Origin: JANNWF01 sp052390415
GTDB taxonomy: Bacteria; Pseudomonadota; Gammaproteobacteria; Xanthomonadales; Xanthomonadaceae
Assembly: GCA_052390415.1 (NCBI GenBank)
Contig: JBQTGY010000070.1
Coordinates: 1-22,529, forward strand
Reading direction: 5' to 3'
Length of the DNA: 22,529 nucleotides
The notes beneath the pieces are model-generated. The model was not told the DNA's origin and did no database searches. It was given only the letters and a program-made list of their open reading frames with translations. The position numbers were made by a program, and so were the translations under genes. Positions 7,303 through 13,767 of this stretch are shown here, piece after piece. Each line of letters starts with the position of its first letter. Positions within the stretch are counted from its first letter, which is position 1.

Positions 7303-8055
7303 ATGCGTCGCAAGCTAGTGGCAGGCAACTGGAAGATGCATGGAGATCGACGCTTCGCGGCAGCACTCCTGGAGGAACTCGCGACCGCTGAACCGATCGC
7401 GTCAGTCGACATTGCAGTGTTCCCACCCTCGCCCTATTTGAGTGAACTCATTGGGCGCTATGCACCGAAAGGGTTGCAATTCGGCGCGCAAGACGTTAGC
7501 GCTCGCGATCAAGGCGCATACACCGGGGAAGTGTCTGCACAAATGCTGGTAGATGTGGGGTGTCGCTACGGTCTGGTCGGGCATTCCGAGCGCAGGCGGT
7601 ATCACGAAGAAACGTCGGAGCACGTCGCCGAGAAGTTTCTTGCTGCCAAACGCGCAGGCCTGGTGCCGATGCTCTGCGTCGGCGAAACACTCAGCCAGCG
7701 CGAAGCTGGACAGACCGAGTACGCAATTCAGCGCCAGCTTGAACCGTTGCTGCGCATGGGCGGGTGCAATGTCTTCGAATGGGCGGTGCTAGCGTATGAG
7801 CCGGTGTGGGCGATCGGCACCGGGCGCACGGCCACCCCGGAGCAGGCCCAAGAGGTGCACGCCTTCATCCGTAGCGAATTACGCGCCTGGAATGCTAAGC
7901 TTGCTGACTCGCTGCCGATTCTGTACGGCGGCAGCGTGAAACCTGCGAACGCAGCTGCCCTGTTCTCCCAGCCGGATGTTGATGGTGGGCTGATCGGTGG
8001 TGCTTCGCTCATTGCCTCCGAATTTCTTGCCATCGCCCGCGCGGCGGCGGCCTGA
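7303..8055 (+). CDS. tpiA: Triosephosphate isomerase
   Basis: Interconverts dihydroxyacetone phosphate and glyceraldehyde-3-phosphate in glycolysis and gluconeogenesis (cytoplasmic, TIM barrel). The 250 residues are normal for the family. Active-site residues are N9 and K11 in AGNWKMHG, H94 in LVGHSERR, and E166 in AYEPVWAIGTG; the latter motif also forms the flexible loop 6. The phosphate-binding YGGSVKPAN (208-216) and GLIGGASL (229-236) follow. The ATG at 7303 gives the standard N-terminus and has CAGGT about 7 bases upstream; an earlier in-frame ATG at 7231 would overlap the haemoglobin gene and add unrelated residues. A 68-base gap separates it from the haemoglobin gene. secG starts 9 bases after its stop, as in other xanthomonads. 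Confidence 0.97.
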   Translation: MRRKLVAGNWKMHGDRRFAAALLEELATAEPIASVDIAVFPPSPYLSELIGRYAPKGLQFGAQDVSARDQGAYTGEVSAQMLVDVGCRYGLVGHSERRRYHEETSEHVAEKFLAAKRAGLVPMLCVGETLSQREAGQTEYAIQRQLEPLLRMGGCNVFEWAVLAYEPVWAIGTGRTATPEQAQEVHAFIRSELRAWNAKLADSLPILYGGSVKPANAAALFSQPDVDGGLIGGASLIASEFLAIARAAAA

Positions 8056-8064
8056 GCTAAAGCC

Positions 8065-8535
8065 ATGCTTCTTACTATTGCAAACGTTGTTTATGTGTTG
8101 GTCTCGATCGCCATGGTCGTGCTGATCTTGCTGCAGCGCGGCGCCGGCGCCGCGGCGGGATCCGGGTTCGGTGGTGGCGCCTCTGCGACCGTGTTTGGTT
8201 CTCGCGGATCGGGCAATTTCCTGTCGAAGTCGACCGCCGTGCTCGCAACGCTGTTCTTCGCCATCAGTCTTGGCATGGCGGTCTATGCCAACCGAACAGC
8301 GACGGCGACAGTTGGCGACGCCGATGATCTGGGCGTGATGGGCGGTATCGTGGCGCCGTCCGAGGTTCCGCCAGCGGAATCGACTGATCTGGTGGCGCCG
8401 GCGGAAAGTTCAGAGGTCCCGGCGGCAGCGACGCCGACAGTGACGCTTCCTGAAGCGGCGCCTGCCGCGAGTGAATTGCCGGCGGCCGAAGCTGGCGACA
8501 AGGTCGAAGTTGAGACGCCGCCTGCCAGCAACTAG
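8065..8535 (+). CDS. secG: Protein-export membrane protein SecG
   Basis: Accessory subunit of the SecYEG translocon in the inner membrane. It has the two expected helices, at residues 3-23 (ending ILLQRGAGAAAG) and about 56-75 (STAVLATLFFAISLGMAVYA). The intervening Gly-rich loop contains GFGGGASATVFGSRG, which is the SecG signature. At 156 residues it is longer than E. coli SecG (about 110). The excess is a C-terminal tail from about residue 80, rich in Ala, Pro, Glu, Val and Ser and of low complexity; similar tails occur in some xanthomonad SecG proteins (recalled). The start is 9 bases past the tpiA stop, implying a shared transcript. Confidence 0.94.
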   Translation: MLLTIANVVYVLVSIAMVVLILLQRGAGAAAGSGFGGGASATVFGSRGSGNFLSKSTAVLATLFFAISLGMAVYANRTATATVGDADDLGVMGGIVAPSEVPPAESTDLVAPAESSEVPAAATPTVTLPEAAPAASELPAAEAGDKVEVETPPASN

Positions 8536-8556
8536 TCGCGGCACGGGTCTCGGCCC

Positions 8557-8565
8557 TGTTACAAT
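8557..8565 (+). promoter_or_regulatory. Candidate extended -10 promoter for tRNA-Leu
   Basis: TGT-TACAAT is an extended -10 (TGn plus a hexamer one base from TATAAT) 55 bases upstream of the tRNA and 21 bases past the secG stop. Extended -10 promoters tolerate a poor -35, and none is clear here. Transcription would begin near 8572. A GCGGG/CCCGC stem (8591-8595 with 8606-8610) would lie in the leader before the tRNA. Confidence 0.4.
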
Positions 8566-8620
8566 TTTCAAGCTGTAAATCGGTACTGCGGCGGGCGCGA
8601 AGTGACCCGCTGCATCCTTT

Positions 8621-8705
8621 GCCCAGGTGGTGGAATTGGTAGACACGCTATCTTGAGGGGGTAGTGGCGCAAGCTGTGCGGGTTCGAGTCCCGCTCTGGG
8701 CACCA
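8621..8705 (+). tRNA. tRNA-Leu (anticodon GAG)
   Basis: A complete 85-base class II tRNA including an encoded CCA end. The acceptor stem pairs GCCCAGG (8621-8627) with TCTGGGC (8695-8701), followed by discriminator A and CCA. The anticodon stem is 8648-8652 with 8660-8664, and the loop TTGAGGG places GAG at 8655-8657, reading CUC/CUU leucine codons. A long variable arm (about 8665-8677) is typical of tRNA-Leu. The T arm is GCGGG-TTCGAGT-CCCGC (8678-8694). It sits between secG and nuoA, and no terminator is visible after it. Confidence 0.97.
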
Positions 8706-8829
8706 ATTGGTTCAGTTGCATCGGTGGTTGCTTGATTTTCGCGCCTGTTTTCAACGTACAGGTGAGCCTTTCGAGCGATTCGTTTTGCGTGAAACACGTG
8801 CGCCTGATGCGGGCGCGGAGGCGAGCGTT

Positions 8830-9186
8830 GTGTTGGAGGAATACTTACCAGCGCTGCTTTTCCTGATCGTCGCCACCGGCATCGGCGTGGTCTTGATGAC
8901 CGTCGGGTGGCTGCTTGGCCCGCGCAAGCCTGAGGCCGAGAAGTTATCTCCTTACGAATGCGGCTTCGAGGCGTTTGAAGACGCCCGCATGAAGTTCGAC
9001 GTTCGTTACTACCTGATCGCGATCTTGTTCATCATCTTTGACCTGGAAATTGCCTTTCTGTTTCCGTGGGCGGTGGTGTTCAAGGACATTGGTATCACTG
9101 CGCTGGTGGCCATGGCGATGTTTTTGGCCAGCCTGGTCATCGGCTTCGTGTACGTGTGGAAGAAAGGCGCACTGGACTGGGAATGA
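8830..9186 (+). CDS. nuoA: NADH-quinone oxidoreductase subunit A
   Basis: Membrane subunit of complex I (ND3 homologue), 118 residues with three transmembrane helices near residues 4-26, 60-80 and 86-108. The long first loop carries the conserved PYECGFEAFEDARMKFDVRY, whose cysteine lies close to the quinone channel. The helix IFIIFDLEIAFLFPWA-like segment is diagnostic. The GTG at 8830 is chosen because GGAGG (8817-8821) lies 8 bases upstream and the protein then begins LEEYLPALLF like other NuoA proteins. The frame remains open upstream to the tRNA, but that stretch shows no family similarity. This is the first gene of the nuo operon, and nuoB starts 3 bases after the stop. Confidence 0.95.
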   Translation: MLEEYLPALLFLIVATGIGVVLMTVGWLLGPRKPEAEKLSPYECGFEAFEDARMKFDVRYYLIAILFIIFDLEIAFLFPWAVVFKDIGITALVAMAMFLASLVIGFVYVWKKGALDWE

Positions 9187-9189
9187 AGC

Positions 9190-9732
9190 ATGGGCATTTC
9201 ACAGTTCTTCCATAATCCAGATCCTGTCAATCGCGTCGACGACATCCTTCGTCCCGAAGGCGATAACCCGCTGCTTGAGCGCGGCTTCGTCACCACCTCG
9301 GTGGACACGTTGGTCAACTGGGCGCGCACCGGTTCGATGTGGCCGATGACCTTTGGACTGGCGTGTTGTGCAGTGGAAATGATGCACGCGGGTGCATCAC
9401 GTCTCGATCTTGATCGCTACGGTGTGGTGTTCCGCCCCAGTCCGCGACAGTCCGACGTGATGATCGTTGCGGGGACCTTGGTCAACAAGATGGCGCCCGC
9501 TTTGCGCAAGGTCTACGACCAGATGCCCGATCCGAAGTGGGTCATCTCGATGGGCAGTTGTGCCAATGGCGGCGGTTATTACCACTATTCGTACGCTGTC
9601 GTGCGCGGCTGTGATCGCATCGTGCCGGTAGATGTCTATGTGCCAGGCTGTCCGCCTACTGCGGAGGCGCTGATTCACGGCATCTTGCAGCTGCAAAAGA
9701 AAATCCGCCGTACCAATACGATCGCCCGCTGA
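9190..9732 (+). CDS. nuoB: NADH-quinone oxidoreductase subunit B
   Basis: Peripheral-arm subunit (PSST homologue) holding the terminal cluster N2, which passes electrons to quinone. The 180-residue length is usual. The N2 ligands are the adjacent C59-C60 in GLACCAVEMMH, C124 in SMGSCANGGG and C154 in VPGCPPTAEAL. All four are intact. The quinone-site-facing region (TFGLACCAVEMM and FRPSPRQSDV) is well conserved. It begins 3 bases after nuoA and ends 2 bases before nuoC, which is consistent with a polycistronic mRNA. Confidence 0.98.
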   Translation: MGISQFFHNPDPVNRVDDILRPEGDNPLLERGFVTTSVDTLVNWARTGSMWPMTFGLACCAVEMMHAGASRLDLDRYGVVFRPSPRQSDVMIVAGTLVNKMAPALRKVYDQMPDPKWVISMGSCANGGGYYHYSYAVVRGCDRIVPVDVYVPGCPPTAEALIHGILQLQKKIRRTNTIAR

Positions 9733-9734
9733 AG

Positions 9735-10511
9735 ATGGCCGAGCACGCCCAAACTTATTCTGAGCGCTTGCGCACCCGCTTCGAAGGCAAGCTGATTTCG
9801 CTGGTCGAAGCCCAGGGTGAGGCGACCATCGAAGTACGACCCGAACATTGGGTCGAGATCGCCCGCAGCTTGCGTGACGACAGTGAATTCCGCTTCAGCG
9901 CGTGCATGGATCTTTGCGGTGTGGATTACCTGAGTTTTGGCGAAGTCGAGTGGGATACGTCGGATAGCTCTTCGGAGGGCTTTTCGCGAGGCGTGGAAGG
10001 CGAGGGCGCCGGCCGATTTGATTGGGCTCACCGACCACGGCCGGGCAAGCAGGAGCGCCGCTATGCGGTGGTGATTCATCTGCTGTCGATCCACTTCAAT
10101 CGGCGTTTGCGTGTGCGCGCGTTTTGCGCCGATGACGCGTTGCCGATGATCGGTTCGCTTTGCGACGTTTGGCCCGGCGTCAACTGGTTCGAGCGCGAGG
10201 CCTTCGACTTGTTTGGGATCATTTTTGAGGGGCATCCCGACTTGCGGCGAATCCTGACTGACTATGGCTTTGTCGGCCATCCGTTCCGCAAGGATTTTCC
10301 GTTGATCGGCAATGTCGAGGTTCGTTACGATGTGGAAAAGGGGCGGGTGGTCTACGAGCCAGTGAGCATCGAGCCGCGTGTGTTGGTCCCGCGGGTGGTG
10401 CGTGATGATTCGCGCTATGCCCAGGCTGGCTCCGAGCAGGCGCGTGCGGAGGCGGCTCGTGCTGAACACGAGCGCGCCGAGCAGGCGAGCGCCAAGGCGG
10501 AGCGCCGCTGA
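9735..10511 (+). CDS. nuoC: NADH-quinone oxidoreductase subunit C
   Basis: Peripheral-arm subunit (30 kDa homologue) without cofactors that packs on NuoD. The family signature is at residues 151-190: WFEREAFDLFGIIFEGHPDL, then RRILTDYGF and HPFRKDFPL. The 258-residue protein has two additions. An insertion at about residues 66-103, rich in Asp, Ser, Gly and Arg, separates two beta strands. A C-terminal tail from about residue 231 is made almost only of Ala, Glu and Arg, with ARAE-like repeats, and probably forms a charged helix. NuoC and NuoD are separate genes here, unlike the E. coli NuoCD fusion. The stop overlaps the nuoD start by one base. Confidence 0.97.
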   Translation: MAEHAQTYSERLRTRFEGKLISLVEAQGEATIEVRPEHWVEIARSLRDDSEFRFSACMDLCGVDYLSFGEVEWDTSDSSSEGFSRGVEGEGAGRFDWAHRPRPGKQERRYAVVIHLLSIHFNRRLRVRAFCADDALPMIGSLCDVWPGVNWFEREAFDLFGIIFEGHPDLRRILTDYGFVGHPFRKDFPLIGNVEVRYDVEKGRVVYEPVSIEPRVLVPRVVRDDSRYAQAGSEQARAEAARAEHERAEQASAKAERR

Positions 10512-11764
10512 TGCACGAGATCAAGAGCTACACCCTGAATTTTGGTCCGCAACATCCGGCCGCGCACGGCGTCTTGCGGCTGGTGTTGGAGATGGAAGGC
10601 GAGGTCGTGCAGCGTGCCGATCCGCACATCGGCCTTCTGCATAGGGGTACAGAGAAGCTCGCCGAGTCGAAGCCTTACAACCAGTCGATCGGCTACATGG
10701 ATAGACTCGACTACGTCTCGATGATGTGCAATGAACATGCCTACGTGCGTGCCATCGAACAATTGTTGGGGCTGGATGTGCCGGCGCGCGCACAGTGGAT
10801 TCGTACCCTGTTCGATGAGATCACTCGCATCCTCAATCACTTGATGTGGCTGGGTTCGAACGGGCTGGATCTGGGCGCAATGGCGTTGTTCCTGTATGCC
10901 TTTCGCGAGCGCGAAGAGTTGATGGACTGCTATGAAGCAGTCTCTGGTGCACGTCTGCACGCAACCTACTATCGCCCCGGCGGCGTCTATCGTGACTTGC
11001 CGGATCGCATGCCGGCGTATCACGAGTCGCCGTGGAGCACGGGCAGCAACCTCAAGCGCATGAATGCGAGCCGTGACGGTTCAATGCTCGATTTCATCGA
11101 AGCCTTTTGCCGCGATTTTCCGGCGCGTGTCGACGAGTATGAAACCTTGCTCACCGACAACCGCATTTGGAAGCAGCGCACGGTGGGTATTGGTGTGGTG
11201 CCACCCGAGTTGGCGCAGGCGTGGGGCATGAGCGGGCCCATGCTGCGTGGTTCGGGTATCGCTTGGGATTTGCGCAAGAAGCAGCCCTACGCCAAGTACG
11301 CCGAAGTCGATTTCGACATTCCGGTCGGGGTCAATGGCGACTGCTACGACCGCTATCTGGTGCGGGTCGAAGAAATGCGTCAGAGCAATCGCATCATCAA
11401 ACAATGCGTTGATTGGCTGCGCGCCAATCCAGGCCCGGTGATGCCGAAAAATTTCAAAGTCGTGCCGCCATCTCGCGCCGAGATGAAGGACGACATGGAA
11501 GCGCTGATACACCACTTCAAGCTGTTTACCGAAGGCTATTGTTTGCCTGTGGGTGAGGCGTATGCCGCGGTCGAAGCGCCGAAGGGCGAGTTTGCGGCTT
11601 ACCTGATATCCGATGGCGCCAACAAGCCGTTCCGGCTGAAATTGCGCGCCCCCGGTTTTGCCCACTTGTCGTCGATGGACACCATCGTTCGCGGCCATAT
11701 GTTGCCGGACGTGGTCGCCATGATCGGCACGTTTGATGTGGTGTTCGGGGAGATTGATCGATGA
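10511..11764 (+). CDS. nuoD: NADH-quinone oxidoreductase subunit D
   Basis: Peripheral-arm subunit (49 kDa homologue) that forms most of the quinone-reaction pocket together with NuoB. The 417 residues match the family. GPQHPAAHGVLR (12-23) holds H15 and H19, and RLDYVSMM holds Y68; with a constant offset of 19 these correspond to Thermus Nqo4 His34, His38 and Tyr87, the last two being quinone-head ligands. HIGLLHRGTEKLAE (39-52) and GVYRDLPDRMP are further signatures. The C-terminal DVVFGEIDR is typical. The start overlaps nuoC by one base. The TGA overlaps the ATG of a mini-ORF as ATGA at 11761-11764. Confidence 0.98.
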   Translation: MHEIKSYTLNFGPQHPAAHGVLRLVLEMEGEVVQRADPHIGLLHRGTEKLAESKPYNQSIGYMDRLDYVSMMCNEHAYVRAIEQLLGLDVPARAQWIRTLFDEITRILNHLMWLGSNGLDLGAMALFLYAFREREELMDCYEAVSGARLHATYYRPGGVYRDLPDRMPAYHESPWSTGSNLKRMNASRDGSMLDFIEAFCRDFPARVDEYETLLTDNRIWKQRTVGIGVVPPELAQAWGMSGPMLRGSGIAWDLRKKQPYAKYAEVDFDIPVGVNGDCYDRYLVRVEEMRQSNRIIKQCVDWLRANPGPVMPKNFKVVPPSRAEMKDDMEALIHHFKLFTEGYCLPVGEAYAAVEAPKGEFAAYLISDGANKPFRLKLRAPGFAHLSSMDTIVRGHMLPDVVAMIGTFDVVFGEIDR

Positions 11765-11808
11765 GTTGCCGAATCCCCAACCACGAAAACCGGCATTTCT
11801 GCCCATGA
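11761..11808 (+). CDS. 15-codon mini-ORF bridging nuoD and nuoE, possible coupling element
   Basis: A short frame encodes MSCRIPNHENRHFCP. Its ATG overlaps the nuoD stop (ATGA, 11761-11764) and its TGA overlaps the nuoE ATG (ATGA, 11805-11808). A strong ribosome site GGGGAG at 11747-11752 stands 8 bases before the mini-ORF ATG, whereas no ribosome site precedes the nuoE ATG. I infer that ribosomes finishing the mini-ORF may restart at nuoE. A stable peptide function is unlikely. The alternative is that nuoE starts at a TTG at 11766 in its own frame, which would make this frame accidental. Confidence 0.35.
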   Translation: MSCRIPNHENRHFCP

Positions 11809-12332
11809 AAGCAACCGGCAACTTCGAGCAAGTGAAAGACATCGATCCAGCGCAAGCGCTGAGCGATGCCACGCGCGCGCAGATCGATCATTGGCTGACC
11901 AAGTTTCCAGCAGATCGCAAGCGCTCGGCGGTGATTCAGGCGCTGTTCGCTGCGCAATCGCAGAACGGTGGATTTCTGACGGATGCATTGGTCGCGGCGG
12001 TAGCCAAGTACCTTGGTCTTCCCGCGGTTTGGGCGTACGAGGTGGCGACGTTTTATTCGATGTTCGAGCTGGCGCCAGTCGGGCGCCACAACGTCGCCAT
12101 CTGCACCAACATTTCGTGCTGGTTGAATGGTGCCGAGGATTTGGTGCGTCATTGTGAGAAAAAGTACGGCGTCGGCTTGGGCGAAAGCACCGCCGACGGC
12201 AAGCTCTATCTCAAACGCGAAGAAGAATGCCTCGCCGCGTGCTGCGGCGCACCGATGATGGTCGTCAATGGCCACTATCACGAGAACCTGGACACCGCCA
12301 AGCTGGATGCGATCCTCGATGCGCTCGATTAG
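11805..12332 (+). CDS. nuoE: NADH-quinone oxidoreductase subunit E
   Basis: Subunit of the NADH-dehydrogenase module (24 kDa homologue) with a thioredoxin-like [2Fe-2S] domain, cluster N1a. The 175 residues include an N-terminal helical part and the four ligands C100 and C105 (CTNISC, C-x4-C), then C142 and C146 (CLAAC, C-x3-C). The WAYEVATFYSMFEL segment (76-89) is characteristic. The ATG at 11805 follows 40 bases after nuoD and has no visible ribosome site; its ATGA overlap with the mini-ORF stop suggests translational coupling. In-frame alternatives upstream (TTG 11766, ATG 11733 inside nuoD) add residues unlike the family. A 73-base gap with a strong hairpin follows. Confidence 0.95.
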   Translation: MKATGNFEQVKDIDPAQALSDATRAQIDHWLTKFPADRKRSAVIQALFAAQSQNGGFLTDALVAAVAKYLGLPAVWAYEVATFYSMFELAPVGRHNVAICTNISCWLNGAEDLVRHCEKKYGVGLGESTADGKLYLKREEECLAACCGAPMMVVNGHYHENLDTAKLDAILDALD

Positions 12333-12361
12333 TCCGATGCGAATTGCTCATTTGCCGGTCG

Positions 12362-12398
12362 TCCCGTCCGCACGTTCGCGTGCGTGTGCAACGGGAGG
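12362..12398 (+). promoter_or_regulatory. Hairpin overlapping the nuoF ribosome binding site
   Basis: The nuoE-nuoF gap can fold into two stacked stems. An inner 6-bp stem CGCACG (12369-12374) and CGTGCG (12379-12384) closes a TTCG loop. An outer 6-bp stem TCCCGT (12362-12367) pairs with ACGGGA (12391-12396). The outer right arm includes GGGA of the nuoF ribosome site GGGAGG (12393-12398), so the fold would hide it. No T-run follows, so this is not a Rho-independent terminator. Regulation or mRNA processing here is inference. Confidence 0.5.
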
Positions 12399-12405
12399 CT
12401 GAGAC

Positions 12406-13767
12406 ATGGCACACCACGACGCCGCCAATCACGCCAGCCGTGGCCCGGTCGGACCGGCACCTCAGGCCCACAATGTGGTTTGCACCACCCTGCATTTCGA
12501 GCAGCCGTGGAGCTATGACAGCTATCTGAAGGCGGCTGGATACCAAGCGTGGCGGAAGATTCTCAGCGAGAAGATCTCGCAGGAAGATGTCATCAATACC
12601 GTCAAGGCTTCTGCACTGCGCGGGCGCGGCGGTGCGGGCTTTCCGGCGGGACTGAAGTGGAGCTTCATGCCGCGTAATGCGCCTGGGCAGAAGTACGTGC
12701 TGTGCAACTCAGACGAGTCCGAACCCGGCACTTGCAAGGATCGCGACATTCTTCGTTACAACCCGCATGCCGTGATCGAAGGCATGGCCATTGCCTGTTA
12801 CGCGATGGGTTCGACCGTCGCCTACAACTATTTGCGCGGCGAATTTCATCACGAACCCTTCGAGCACTTTGAGCAGGCACTTCAAGACGCCTACGCGAAC
12901 GGCTGGCTGGGCAAGAACATCCTTGGCAGTGGTGTGGACGTCGACATATTTGCGGCGCTCGGCGCCGGCGCTTACATCTGTGGCGAAGAGACTGCGCTGA
13001 TGGAATCGCTGGAAGGCAAGAAGGGTCAGCCGCGCTACAAGCCCCCGTTTCCAGCCAATTTTGGTTTGTACGGACGGCCGACGACGATCAACAACACGGA
13101 AACGTTCGCGTCAGTGCCGGCGATCATTCGCAATGGCGCGGAGTGGTTCCTGAACCTCGGCAAGCCCAATAACGGCGGCCCGAAAATGTTCAGTGTCTCT
13201 GGTCACGTCGCCAAGCCGGGCAATTTCGAAATTCGCCTCGGTACGCCATTCAAGGACCTGCTGGAGATGGCGGGTGGCATGCGTCCCGGCCGCACACTTA
13301 AAGCGGTGATTCCAGGTGGCTCATCGATGCCCGTGCTACCCGGCGAGACCATGCTCGGCCTGACGATGGATTACGACGCGCTGCAAAAGGCTGGTTCGGG
13401 GTTGGGTTCAGGCGCGGTGATCGTCATGGACGACACCACCTGCATGGTCCGCGCCTGCCGTCGCATCTCGCAGTTCTATTACAAAGAGAGCTGCGGTCAA
13501 TGCACGCCGTGCCGCGAAGGTACCGGCTGGATGTACCGCGTGCTCAGCCGAATGGTCGAACACACCGCCACGCCCAATGACCTGCACATGCTGAAAGCGG
13601 CGGCTGGGCAAATCGAAGGCCACACCATTTGCGCCTTCGGCGAAGCGGCGGCCTGGCCCGTGCAAGGTTTCTTGCGGCATTACTGGCACGAGTTCGAGTA
13701 CGCGATCAAGAACAAGCGCTTCCTGGTAGATGATCAGCTCGCCGGTAACGTGCGGGAGGCCGCATGA
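12406..13767 (+). CDS. nuoF: NADH-quinone oxidoreductase subunit F
   Basis: Catalytic subunit (51 kDa homologue) that binds NADH and FMN and carries [4Fe-4S] cluster N3; electrons enter complex I here. The 453 residues contain the glycine-rich LRGRGGAGFPAG (71-82), the flavin/NADH region CNSDESEPGTCKDRDI (100-115), and the GAYICGEETALMESLEG stretch (188-204). The N3 ligands are C363, C366 and C369 in SCGQCTPCREG, with C409 in HTICAFGEAA. The N-terminal 20 residues, rich in His and Ala, are variable. A GGGAGG ribosome site lies 7 bases before the ATG and is part of a predicted hairpin. The stop overlaps nuoG as ATGA. Confidence 0.98.
   Translation: MAHHDAANHASRGPVGPAPQAHNVVCTTLHFEQPWSYDSYLKAAGYQAWRKILSEKISQEDVINTVKASALRGRGGAGFPAGLKWSFMPRNAPGQKYVLCNSDESEPGTCKDRDILRYNPHAVIEGMAIACYAMGSTVAYNYLRGEFHHEPFEHFEQALQDAYANGWLGKNILGSGVDVDIFAALGAGAYICGEETALMESLEGKKGQPRYKPPFPANFGLYGRPTTINNTETFASVPAIIRNGAEWFLNLGKPNNGGPKMFSVSGHVAKPGNFEIRLGTPFKDLLEMAGGMRPGRTLKAVIPGGSSMPVLPGETMLGLTMDYDALQKAGSGLGSGAVIVMDDTTCMVRACRRISQFYYKESCGQCTPCREGTGWMYRVLSRMVEHTATPNDLHMLKAAAGQIEGHTICAFGEAAAWPVQGFLRHYWHEFEYAIKNKRFLVDDQLAGNVREAA

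Noticed and set aside
8543..8570. Possible weak terminator after secG (ACGGG paired with CCCTGT, then ACAATTTT)
   Set aside because: The stem is short and has a bulge; the following AT-rich bases fit better as the -10 element of the tRNA promoter.
8732..8762. Possible nuoA promoter (TTGATT with a downstream TACAGG)
   Set aside because: The spacing is 19 bases and the -10 is poor; not strong enough to list.
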